Positions 25,916-33,032 of a stretch of 64,000 nucleotides of DNA are shown here, one piece after another. This DNA comes from Thalassobacillus devorans. Its GTDB lineage: Bacteria; Bacillota; Bacilli; Bacillales; Halobacillaceae. Numbering within the stretch: position 1 is the stretch's first letter; each line of letters starts with the position of its first letter. Both the position numbers and the translations under genes were made by a program. The DNA lies in NCBI RefSeq assembly GCF_900176565.1, contig NZ_FXEH01000005.1, forward strand, positions 893,384 through 957,383, in the 5' to 3' direction. The notes below the pieces were generated by a model. The model was not told the DNA's origin. It worked only from the letters and a program-made list of their open reading frames with translations, and searched no databases.

Positions 25916-26527
25916 TTACATTCGGTAAAGGTCTCGGAAACGCAGGTGCCAGCCGAGATGGTAGGAAAGCACACGTAACAAAATAATTACAAAAAACAGG
26001 AGGTACATTTCAAAGGTATGATTGATATCCACCCATCCTAAGCCGATGGCTAACCCGGCAAACATTGCCCATACCGCATAAATCTCCTGGTGCAGCACCA
26101 TCGGCTTCCGCTGCGCCAATACATCTCTGGTCATTCCTCCGCCAACCCCCGTCAAAATTGCAGCAAAAATGACGCCCCCTAACGGAAATCCAGCGGCCAC
26201 CGCAAAAGCGCCACCCTGAAGAGCAAAAGCTGATAGTCCAATAGCATCAAGGTAAATATTCCAGCGATCCCAGAATAGCACCCAGCTTTTCGGAAAAAAA
26301 TAGACGATGGCTATGGTTGCTACAGCTATGTAGAAAAGATATCCCTGTTCCCATACGTGAACGACAGGTACATCCAGCGCAATATTCCTTATTATTCCCC
26401 CAGCGAAAGGCGTGGCAATCCCCAGCATAAATGTCCCGAATATATCGTAACGCTCACTTAAAGCAACAATCGCTCCACTAAAAGCGAAAGCTGCTACGGC
26501 GACAATATTAAGTATTTCCCAAGTCAT
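25916..26527 (-). CDS. TRIC-like cation channel family membrane protein (UPF0126/YvgT type)
   Basis: The 203-residue protein has six to seven membrane helices arranged as two repeats. Each repeat contains the glycine-rich signature: PFAGGIIRNIALD in the first and TGVGGGMTRDVLA in the second, as in bacterial trimeric intracellular cation channels. These form potassium-permeable channels in structural studies; the role in bacteria is not settled. It is transcribed alone, away from the XRE-PAS gene. Confidence 0.82.
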   Translation of the reverse strand: MTWEILNIVAVAAFAFSGAIVALSERYDIFGTFMLGIATPFAGGIIRNIALDVPVVHVWEQGYLFYIAVATIAIVYFFPKSWVLFWDRWNIYLDAIGLSAFALQGGAFAVAAGFPLGGVIFAAILTGVGGGMTRDVLAQRKPMVLHQEIYAVWAMFAGLAIGLGWVDINHTFEMYLLFFVIILLRVLSYHLGWHLRFRDLYRM

Positions 26528-26710
26528 GAATAACGCTACCCTTCAACAATCTTTTAAACTTTATATTATCAGGATTAACCCAGGAGCACCACCGATTCTT
26601 ACTTATTTGACTTCTGATAGTCTAAAATAAAGATTCTAAACATGGTTGTGACACTAAACATGTAGCTAAATTACCTAAGACCTATATTTTTTCATACTTT
26701 TCTATTATTG

Positions 26711-26740
26711 TTGCAATTTGCCACAAGGAAATCTTATGAT
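26711..26740 (+). promoter_or_regulatory. Candidate sigma-A promoter for the XRE-PAS/sda pair
   Basis: TTGCAA at 26711-26716 and TATGAT at 26735-26740 are separated by 18 bases, about 50 bases before the first start codon. Confidence 0.4.
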
Positions 26741-26792
26741 AATGCCGAATTAAGTTTGTATAGAAGTATGGCTACAGTGAGGAAGCGGTTAA

Positions 26793-27317
26793 ATGAGAAC
26801 ATGGCTGATCAAGCTTAGAAAAGAAAAAAGGTATACCCAGCAGGAAGTAGCATCCAAGGTTCATATCGATCGAGCCTATTATGCACAAATCGAAAACGGA
26901 ACAAGAAATCCTAGTATTTTTGTCGCCAAACAAATCGCTGATTTTTTTCATATTCATCCTTCGGTATTTTTCACGGAGCATATCAGCGACCCGTTTCAAA
27001 CGGCATTACTGCATTCCCCGATAGTTCTCGCCCATTGCGGAAGAGATTTGCGCTATACTTGGGTTTTTAATGCTCCCCCTCCCCACGGTGAAGAAATTCT
27101 CCTCGGGAAAAGGGATGATGAATTGGATGAAAACGAAGGAACATTAGAATTGATGAAAATGAAACAAGATGTAATCCATAACGGAAAGCCCCTCAGAAAA
27201 CAGATAAGCTTTCCCCTTCACGAAGAGCTTGTCACCTATGATATTTACGCACAGCCAATTTACGATCCACCAGGTACTATCATTGGGGCAGCTACATGTT
27301 CAACCAGGCTTTCCTGA
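26793..27317 (+). CDS. XRE-family regulator with C-terminal PAS domain
   Basis: The 174-residue protein has an XRE helix-turn-helix (~1-65: LRKEKRYTQQEVASKVHIDRAYYAQIENGTRNPS) followed by a PAS domain (~78-174). The PAS part, DLRYTWVFNAPP, GKRDDEL and KQDVIHNGKPLRKQISFPL, looks like the sensory PAS of HWE-type histidine kinases rather than known regulator partners. A ligand- or redox-responsive DNA-binding protein is inferred. GAGGAAG is upstream of the ATG. An Sda-like gene follows after 22 bases, so the two are probably one transcript. Confidence 0.75.
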   Translation: MRTWLIKLRKEKRYTQQEVASKVHIDRAYYAQIENGTRNPSIFVAKQIADFFHIHPSVFFTEHISDPFQTALLHSPIVLAHCGRDLRYTWVFNAPPPHGEEILLGKRDDELDENEGTLELMKMKQDVIHNGKPLRKQISFPLHEELVTYDIYAQPIYDPPGTIIGAATCSTRLS

Positions 27318-27339
27318 CGGGGTGAAAGGAGTCGAACGC

Positions 27340-27495
27340 ATGGAAAACCTATCTTATGAAATGCTGGTACAAGCCTATCGCGCTGCCCTCCAGTTAAATG
27401 TAGACGAGGATTTTATAAAGCTATTGAAAAATGAACTGAGACGCAGGGAAGACAAAAGAGGAAAAACATCCCCAAGTTTCCCCTCTACCCGATAA
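27340..27495 (+). CDS. sda: Sda-like sporulation checkpoint peptide
   Basis: The 51-residue product has the Sda layout: LSYEMLVQAYRAALQLNVDEDFIKLLKNELRRR, two helices of a hairpin as in the KinA inhibitor. In B. subtilis Sda binds the dimerisation domain of KinA/KinB and delays sporulation when replication is disturbed. The ATG at 27340 has AAAGGAG 8 bases upstream. The C-terminal tail differs from B. subtilis Sda, so its degradation signal may differ. Sitting behind an XRE-PAS regulator is not the B. subtilis arrangement. Confidence 0.8.
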   Translation: MENLSYEMLVQAYRAALQLNVDEDFIKLLKNELRRREDKRGKTSPSFPSTR

Positions 27496-27524
27496 CCTCT
27501 TTATGACCTCCTTCATATATTCCA

Positions 27525-27628
27525 TTAGAAAAACTTGGCTTATCGCCAAGTACTTATGGCGAAAGCCTTAGATTTTCTTATACTTTAATCCTTTAACAAA
27601 GTTAAACATTCTTAAAGTATAAAAAAGG
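27525..27628. repeat. Small dispersed repeat R2, copy 2 (most complete)
   Basis: About 104 bp. It contains a CTTGGC/GCCAAG hairpin (27534-27550), then GGCGAAAGCC, then a second long hairpin in which TTATACTTTAA and TTTAAC face GTTAAA and TTAAAGTATAA. Copies 1 (5006) and 3 (16580) share the order and orientation. It runs directly into the aconitase terminator. Confidence 0.8.
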
Positions 27629-27648
27629 ACGCAGTTTCCTGCGCCCTT
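27621..27648 (-). terminator. Terminator after aconitase
   Basis: GGGCGCAGG, AAA, CTGCGTCC form the stem on the minus strand, followed by T6. Confidence 0.8.
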
Positions 27649-27663
27649 TAACAAACTCTCCTA

Positions 27664-29613
27664 TCACCTGTTCAATCGTTCTTTCACCCAATTGATCAAG
27701 CCGCCCATCAAGATGAATTCTAACTGTCTTGGTGATAAAGCGTGCTCTACTTTAATTGTTTTGTCTTTCCCTTTCACCTTCACTTCCAATTGATTACTTT
27801 CCTGAATTTTATCCCGCAGCTGATTGAATTGCAGAATATCCCCTTGTTCAAGAACATTCCAATCTTCTTCATTGACAAAAGTAACGGGTAATATACCGAA
27901 GTTGGCCAGGTTCTGCCAGTGAATTCTGGCAAAGTCTTTCACAATAGCTACTTTCAACCCTAAATACCGGGGAGCTAAGGCAGCATGCTCACGACTGGAT
28001 CCTTGCCCATAGTTTTGACCTCCAACGATAGCATGACCACCCTTGTCGCGAATTTTCATTGCCCGATCATAATAAGTCTCATCTACAATTTCAAAACAAA
28101 ACTTACTGATTTCCGGAAGGTTGCTTCGGTATGGCAAGACCCTTGCTCCTCCTGCCAAAATTTCATCTGTGGAGATATCATCGCCCATTTTTAGAAGAAT
28201 AGGAACTTCCAAATCTTCAGGAAGTGCGTCCATTTTAGGTATCGTAGCAATATTAGGCCCTTTAACCAGTTCTACCTGCTTCGCTTCTTCTTCCGGGAGT
28301 GGCTCCTGGAGTAAATCGACGTCAACTGTCGGATTTTTTGGTTCTTCCACTTTTGGATATTTCATATCAAATGTTCTTGGATCCGTAATCACCCCAGTAA
28401 GCGCAGAAGCAGCAGCGGTTTCGGGACTGACTAGAAATACGCGGTCTTCTTTTGTACCTGACCTTCCCGGGAAGTTACGCGGGGTCGTCCGCAAACTATT
28501 CCTGCCTGTAGCCGGTGCCTGCCCCATTCCAATACAACCGTTACAGCCAGCCTGGTGCAATCGTCCGCCTGCCTGGATAAAGTTCGCAATGTGCCCCTCC
28601 TTCGAAAGGTCAAGCAACATTTGGCGGGATGTAGGGTTTAAATCAAACGAAACATTTTCAGCAACTTTGCGACCTTCCACTATTTTTGAAGCGATAGCAA
28701 AATCGCGATAACCAGGATTTGCTGAAGACCCGATATAGGACTGATAAATTGGTTCGCCCGCTACTTCACGGACAGGCACTACATTTCCTGGACTTGTGGG
28801 CTTGGCAATCATCGGCTCTAACTCGGACAGGTTTATTTCTTCTTCTAAATCATAAGTAGCACCTTCATCTGCAACAAGTTCGATCCACTCATCTTCCCTT
28901 TGCTCCTGCTTCATGAATCTTCTTGTTTCTTCATCAGATGGAAAAACTGTGCCGGTAGCTCCAAGTTCTGCTCCCATGTTGGCGATAACATGGCGATCCA
29001 TAGCAGAAAGGTTCTTAACTCCAGGACCATAATATTCAAATACATGGTTAGCTGCTGCTTTGACTCCATGCCTTCGGAGCATTTCCAGAATGACGTCTTT
29101 AGCACTTACCCACTCAGGCAGCTCCCCCGTCACTTTTACGCCCCATACTTTCGGCATTTTAACATAAAATGGCTCTCCAGCTATTGCCATGGCCACATCG
29201 ATTCCTCCAGCTCCGATTGCCAGCATTCCCATACAACCATTCGCGCATGTATGACTATCTGAACCCAATAAAGTTTTTCCGGGTCTTGCTAAGCGCTGCA
29301 TATGAACCGGGTGGCTGACTCCGTTCCCGGGTTTGCTGTAATAAAGGCCGAATCGTTTTGCAGCACTTTGTAGAAACAAATGGTCATCCGGGTTCTTACT
29401 ATCCTCTTGAATCAAATTGTGGTCGACATACTGGGCAGATGCTTCCGTTTTCGCCCGATCAACCCCCATCGCTTCTAACTCTAACATGACCATTGTCCCA
29501 GTAGCATCCTGGGTCAATGTCTGGTCAATTTTCAAACCGATTTCTGCGCCCGGGGTCATTTCACCCGAGACCAGATGATCCTTAATCAATTTTTGCGCTA
29601 CATTCAACCCCAT
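27664..29613 (-). CDS. Aconitate hydratase, compact (Aquifex-type) form
   Basis: The enzyme interconverts citrate and isocitrate in the TCA cycle through a [4Fe-4S] cluster. At 649 residues it is much shorter than the ~900-residue CitB/AcnA of B. subtilis and matches the mitochondrial-like compact group. Cluster cysteines are in GSDSHTCANGC and GCNGCIGMG; the swivel domain at the C-terminus has YGQGSSREHAALAPRYLG. The ATG at 29613 is chosen because AGGAGG lies just upstream; the six preceding in-frame codons are the ribosome site itself. No citrate synthase or isocitrate dehydrogenase gene is adjacent. Confidence 0.88.
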   Translation of the reverse strand: MGLNVAQKLIKDHLVSGEMTPGAEIGLKIDQTLTQDATGTMVMLELEAMGVDRAKTEASAQYVDHNLIQEDSKNPDDHLFLQSAAKRFGLYYSKPGNGVSHPVHMQRLARPGKTLLGSDSHTCANGCMGMLAIGAGGIDVAMAIAGEPFYVKMPKVWGVKVTGELPEWVSAKDVILEMLRRHGVKAAANHVFEYYGPGVKNLSAMDRHVIANMGAELGATGTVFPSDEETRRFMKQEQREDEWIELVADEGATYDLEEEINLSELEPMIAKPTSPGNVVPVREVAGEPIYQSYIGSSANPGYRDFAIASKIVEGRKVAENVSFDLNPTSRQMLLDLSKEGHIANFIQAGGRLHQAGCNGCIGMGQAPATGRNSLRTTPRNFPGRSGTKEDRVFLVSPETAAASALTGVITDPRTFDMKYPKVEEPKNPTVDVDLLQEPLPEEEAKQVELVKGPNIATIPKMDALPEDLEVPILLKMGDDISTDEILAGGARVLPYRSNLPEISKFCFEIVDETYYDRAMKIRDKGGHAIVGGQNYGQGSSREHAALAPRYLGLKVAIVKDFARIHWQNLANFGILPVTFVNEEDWNVLEQGDILQFNQLRDKIQESNQLEVKVKGKDKTIKVEHALSPRQLEFILMGGLINWVKERLNR

Positions 29614-29792
29614 CTTATTCCTCCTTTTCATGAATAACTAGTAAGTATTTACATTCGACACAGTATTATCCTGTATATGTCTTTACCCGTGCCCGACTAA
29701 TAGTATTCGCTATATTTTATTAGAAATACTTTTCACTCCATTAAGTTCCGGGTGAGGAATATTCAAATTGACGACTAAACATCATTAACCAT

Positions 29793-29826
29793 AAAAAAAT
29801 GCACCCGCATTAGCTGCGAGTGCATG
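29793..29826 (-). terminator. Terminator after the CstB-like gene
   Basis: ATGCACTCGCA and TGCGGGTGCAT pair on the minus strand (one mismatch, 5-base loop) and are followed by seven T. Confidence 0.88.
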
Positions 29827-29834
29827 TGATATTA

Positions 29835-31247
29835 TTATTTTTCTTCTACTACTGGCATATCTTCTTTTACCCAGGCGTCAAAGCCGCCTTCAAGGTTTTT
29901 GACATCTTTATAGCCGTTTTTCTGCAAGACACTTGTAGCAATAGCAGAGCGTGCACCAGATAAGCAATGAACAATTGGTGTTTTTCCTTCAGGGATTTCA
30001 TCCAACCGATCTGGAAGTGTACCGATAAAGATATGCTTGGCATCTTCAAGGTGTCCTTCATTCCACTCCGACTCTTCACGGACGTCAATGGTCACATAGT
30101 CATCATCATTACTATATTTTTCATGAAGTTCTTTTGGTGAAATATTCTCATACATTTCCAGGTTGGATTGTTTGGATACCTCTTCTGCTTTTACATAAGC
30201 GACAGCTCGATCAAGGGCGATGGATTGCAAAATGAGGTTGATATCATACGTGTCTTCCTCATTAGCGATTAATACAATATCTTTATCATAATCCATCATC
30301 CAGCCTGCCCAGTTGGCAAAAGATTTATTGAATGGAATATTGATTGTTTCTTCCAAGTGACCCTTGGCATATTCCTGCTTTGGACGCGTATCCAAAATAA
30401 TAGCATCCTCTTTCTTATAGTCTTCTAATTTATCAATAGAAATTTGCTCTAAATCTTTATCTTCCAGGAAATCTGGTCCTTCTTTGTTGATCTTCTTCAT
30501 CATTGCAAAGTATTTTGGTGGTTCAGGCTGACCATCAAGAAGGTTTTTCACAAACTCATCTTCATTTTCCTCTTTGACCGCCCAGTTATTGATTTTTTCA
30601 TAACCGACGGTTGAAGTTGGAACAGCACCAAGAGACTTACCACAGGCACTGCCGGCACCATGGCCTGGCCATAGCTGCACATAGTCAGGAAGCTCTTTGA
30701 ACTTCTTCAAGGATTCGAACATTTGGTGAGCACCTTTTTCAGAGGTACCTTCTTCTCCGGCTGCTTTTTCAAGCAAGTCAGGACGTCCTACATCACCGAC
30801 AAATACGAAGTCACCGGTAAAGATACCCATTGGCACTTCGGAACCGCCACCTTCATCTGTTAACAGGAAAGATATACTTTCTGGTGTATGACCCGGTGTA
30901 TGCATGACATCAAAACGTACTTTACCGATATAAAACTTATCGCCATCGTTTAGCAGTTCATGATCGACATCATTCAGATACTGATACTTCCAGTCTCCTC
31001 CGCCTTCATTGGATAGATAAAGTTTAGCGTTCGTACGTTTGGATAATTCACGGGCTCCCGAGACGAAGTCAGCGTGAATATGCGTTTCTGTTGTAGCTGT
31101 GATGTTAAATCCCTCTGCTTCTGCTGTTTCCAGATAAGGTGTAATATCACGGGCAGGATCGACAACCAGGGCTTCTCCTGTCGCCTGGCAACCTACCATA
31201 TAGGACATTTGTGCAAGATTTTCATCGAAAAAATATTTGAAATACAT
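29835..31247 (-). CDS. CstB-like persulfide dioxygenase-sulfurtransferase (MBL plus two rhodanese domains)
   Basis: The 470-residue protein has an N-terminal metallo-beta-lactamase dioxygenase domain (~1-240: THIHADFVSG, HTPGHTPES, FTGDFVFVGDVGRPD, WPGHGAGSACG), a first rhodanese module lacking the catalytic Cys (~265-355), and a second with CLSGARS (Cys near 430). This is the layout of Staphylococcus CstB, which oxidises low-molecular-weight persulfides to thiosulfate. A CstR-like operator lies 40 bases upstream. The usual partners cstA, sqr and tauE are not adjacent, nor is a cstR gene. Confidence 0.87.
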   Translation of the reverse strand: MYFKYFFDENLAQMSYMVGCQATGEALVVDPARDITPYLETAEAEGFNITATTETHIHADFVSGARELSKRTNAKLYLSNEGGGDWKYQYLNDVDHELLNDGDKFYIGKVRFDVMHTPGHTPESISFLLTDEGGGSEVPMGIFTGDFVFVGDVGRPDLLEKAAGEEGTSEKGAHQMFESLKKFKELPDYVQLWPGHGAGSACGKSLGAVPTSTVGYEKINNWAVKEENEDEFVKNLLDGQPEPPKYFAMMKKINKEGPDFLEDKDLEQISIDKLEDYKKEDAIILDTRPKQEYAKGHLEETINIPFNKSFANWAGWMMDYDKDIVLIANEEDTYDINLILQSIALDRAVAYVKAEEVSKQSNLEMYENISPKELHEKYSNDDDYVTIDVREESEWNEGHLEDAKHIFIGTLPDRLDEIPEGKTPIVHCLSGARSAIATSVLQKNGYKDVKNLEGGFDAWVKEDMPVVEEK

Positions 31248-31287
31248 GAAATACCTCCGTTTCTTGTGTTTTCATTGTACATTCATT

Positions 31288-31307
31288 ATATACCCTTATA
31301 GGTATAT
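31288..31307 (-). promoter_or_regulatory. CstR/CsoR-like operator upstream of the CstB-like gene
   Basis: ATATACCCTTATAGGTATAT is a 20-bp palindrome with the ATACC...GGTAT arms known for the persulfide-sensing repressor CstR. Location in the promoter region of a CstB-like gene fits sulfide-responsive control. A related half-site, TATACCCATAG, occurs near 31345. Confidence 0.65.
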
Positions 31308-31390
31308 AGTAAACACATATGCTTATCAATAATTTTGGTTATATTATACCCATAGCCGTTTGTGAAATATTTAAACCCAACGATTTTTTT

Positions 31391-31536
31391 CGTTAGGCTC
31401 TGTTAAACGCAAGGAGGGCCGGGAAATTGCGAGACTCCTCAAAAATGATACGCATTTCCTTCGTACGGTGTCTATTCAAGAAGCTTATCAAAGTCCAGTG
31501 GGATGAACACTGAGTCTTCAAGTAAAGGGAGCTTTA
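31391..31536 (-). repeat. Palindromic dispersed element R1, copy C (rearranged remnant)
   Basis: The left part (AAACGCAAGGAGG, CCGGGAAATTGCGAGACTCCT) matches the reversed right arm of copy B almost exactly. The right part (GTGGGATGAACA, then CTGAGTCTTCAAGTAAAGGG and AGCTT) matches other pieces of copy B, but about 57 unrelated bases lie between and most of the core is missing. The rest of 31308-31565 shows no gene. Confidence 0.75.
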
Positions 31537-31564
31537 CTGTAATATCAACAACGAATTTTAACAG

Positions 31565-31633
31565 AAAAAAACCACCATATGAACTTCACCAGATTGTCTA
31601 TGATATAAGACAAAGGTGTATGTTCATTGGTGG
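31565..31633 (-). terminator. Large hairpin terminator after the DUF6933-like gene
   Basis: CCACCAATGAAC and GTTCATATGGTGG pair on the minus strand around a 37-base inner region with a second partial stem, followed by seven T. Confidence 0.7.
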
Positions 31634-31639
31634 CATTCA

Positions 31640-32143
31640 TTATTTTTCATGAAAGTAGTCATTTAGCGTATCCAGCGGGACCATTTTTTTCAATGGGGAT
31701 AAAATGATCTGATTATTCTCTTCATTAACCTTTATTGCATCAATTTCATCATACGATTGATCTCTTATCCCATGCTCCATATAAGACTTCACTTCATTCA
31801 TCATACCAAGCACTCGGCGGTCATGTGTCTTCGTATAAACGATTTCCTGGCCAGCTTCCAGAAAATCATCAATAATCGTCTGGTCGACCTTTAACAGCCT
31901 CAATAGTTCTCTTAACGAGCCCATCAGGACCTGGTCGATATTTTTGAACTGTTCCTGTTTCAATCCGAATAACGTAAGGTTCAATCCTGTCTCGTCATTC
32001 ATCAAAAGTACACATTTTCTTCTCTGGATGGTGAAAAAATTCATGTGCCATTGATAGATTTTTGGTACCTCCACGGAGTCAGCCGACTGGATCTCCCGCT
32101 TCAATTCTTTAGCCATTTTAGCTGTAGCTCCTATTTGCATCAT
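31640..32143 (-). CDS. DUF6933-like protein of unknown function
   Basis: The 167-residue soluble protein has the family pattern TAKMAKELK, YQWHMNFFTIQRRKCVLLMNDETGLNLTLFGLKQEQFKNID, seen in a widespread uncharacterised group. Residues 95-120 carry a basic segment with THDRR. No catalytic motif is evident. The gene is alone, with weak GGGTGAG upstream and a large terminator hairpin downstream. Nothing in its neighbours suggests a role. Confidence 0.65.
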   Translation of the reverse strand: MMQIGATAKMAKELKREIQSADSVEVPKIYQWHMNFFTIQRRKCVLLMNDETGLNLTLFGLKQEQFKNIDQVLMGSLRELLRLLKVDQTIIDDFLEAGQEIVYTKTHDRRVLGMMNEVKSYMEHGIRDQSYDEIDAIKVNEENNQIILSPLKKMVPLDTLNDYFHEK

Positions 32144-32235
32144 TGCTGCTCACCCATTTCTAAAGGTCATTCATAGTCTATCCTTCATCATAAAGGAAAA
32201 TGTATGTTTATCCAAGCGTAATCATTCCTGTGAAA

Positions 32236-32284
32236 GAAAAACACCTCCAGCGAGGAATTGCATGAAGCAGTTACTCACTAGAGG
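32236..32284 (-). terminator. Terminator after treR
   Basis: CCTCTAGTGAG pairs with CTCGCTGGAGG on the minus strand (one or two mismatches) with a 19-base inner part, then T5. Confidence 0.7.
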
Positions 32285-32294
32285 CCTTTTATAA

Positions 32295-33008
32295 TTATTT
32301 ACTACGACGGGCAAAGTCTACGAACCTGAACTTATCCGGTCGATGTCTGGATTCTGTGAATTGAAATAACGTGGTATCTTCAAGGAATACAAAGCTCCGG
32401 ATGACAACCATCTGATCATGCTCTTCGACGTCAAGCAATTCACGATCTTCCTGTGTGACAGTTTCTACCACTATTTCTTTTTTAGCATAACCGATGACAA
32501 GCTCTAATTTGTTTTCGATATATTCATATAACGAATTTTCACAAACTTCCTTTGTCAGACCTGACACAATATCTTCCCGGATATAATCTTTATCCAAGAT
32601 AACTTTTTCACCGTCTATTTCTCTGGAACGAACGAGGCGCCAGATCGGTGCATTGTTCGTATTACCTAACAGTTCTGCAATCTTCCCGTCAGATTCCAAT
32701 TGGTATAACTCATGTACCTTTGTTCGGATCGTCTGGCCGGAGTGATGGGTCAATTCTTTAAAACTGGTCAAACCGGAGACAGGGAATTCATATTTGTCTA
32801 AATCCAGAACAATGGATCCCTTTCCCCTCACTTTTTGTATATAACCATTTTGCGCCAATAAATGAAGGGCTTTCCGGATGGTTTCGCGGGAGGTGTCATA
32901 ACGGCTGCCAAGTTCATGTTCCGAGGGAAGCCTTTCTCCCGCTTTAAAATTCCCTTCCCTTATTTCCATCACAAGCTCATGATAGATATCTAAATATTTC
33001 TTTTTCAT
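32295..33008 (-). CDS. treR: Trehalose operon repressor, GntR family
   Basis: The 237-residue regulator has an N-terminal winged helix (~1-68: RLPSEHELGSRYDTSRETIRKALHLLAQNGYIQKVRGKGSIV) and a C-terminal UTRA ligand domain (~85-235). TreR of B. subtilis is released from its operator by trehalose 6-phosphate. It is the last gene of the operon, 24 bases after treA, and two copies of its expected palindromic site lie ahead of the first gene, so autoregulation through the operon promoter is expected. Confidence 0.92.
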   Translation of the reverse strand: MKKKYLDIYHELVMEIREGNFKAGERLPSEHELGSRYDTSRETIRKALHLLAQNGYIQKVRGKGSIVLDLDKYEFPVSGLTSFKELTHHSGQTIRTKVHELYQLESDGKIAELLGNTNNAPIWRLVRSREIDGEKVILDKDYIREDIVSGLTKEVCENSLYEYIENKLELVIGYAKKEIVVETVTQEDRELLDVEEHDQMVVIRSFVFLEDTTLFQFTESRHRPDKFRFVDFARRSK

Positions 33009-33032
33009 AGTATCACCGCTATCATTCTAACA

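Noticed and set aside
27229-27339. Longer N-terminus for the Sda-like peptide
   Set aside because: It overlaps the XRE-PAS gene, and the ATG at 27340 has AAAGGAG and gives the normal Sda length.
28121-28711. 196-codon open frame opposite aconitase
   Set aside because: Shadow of a strongly conserved enzyme gene; no ribosome site.
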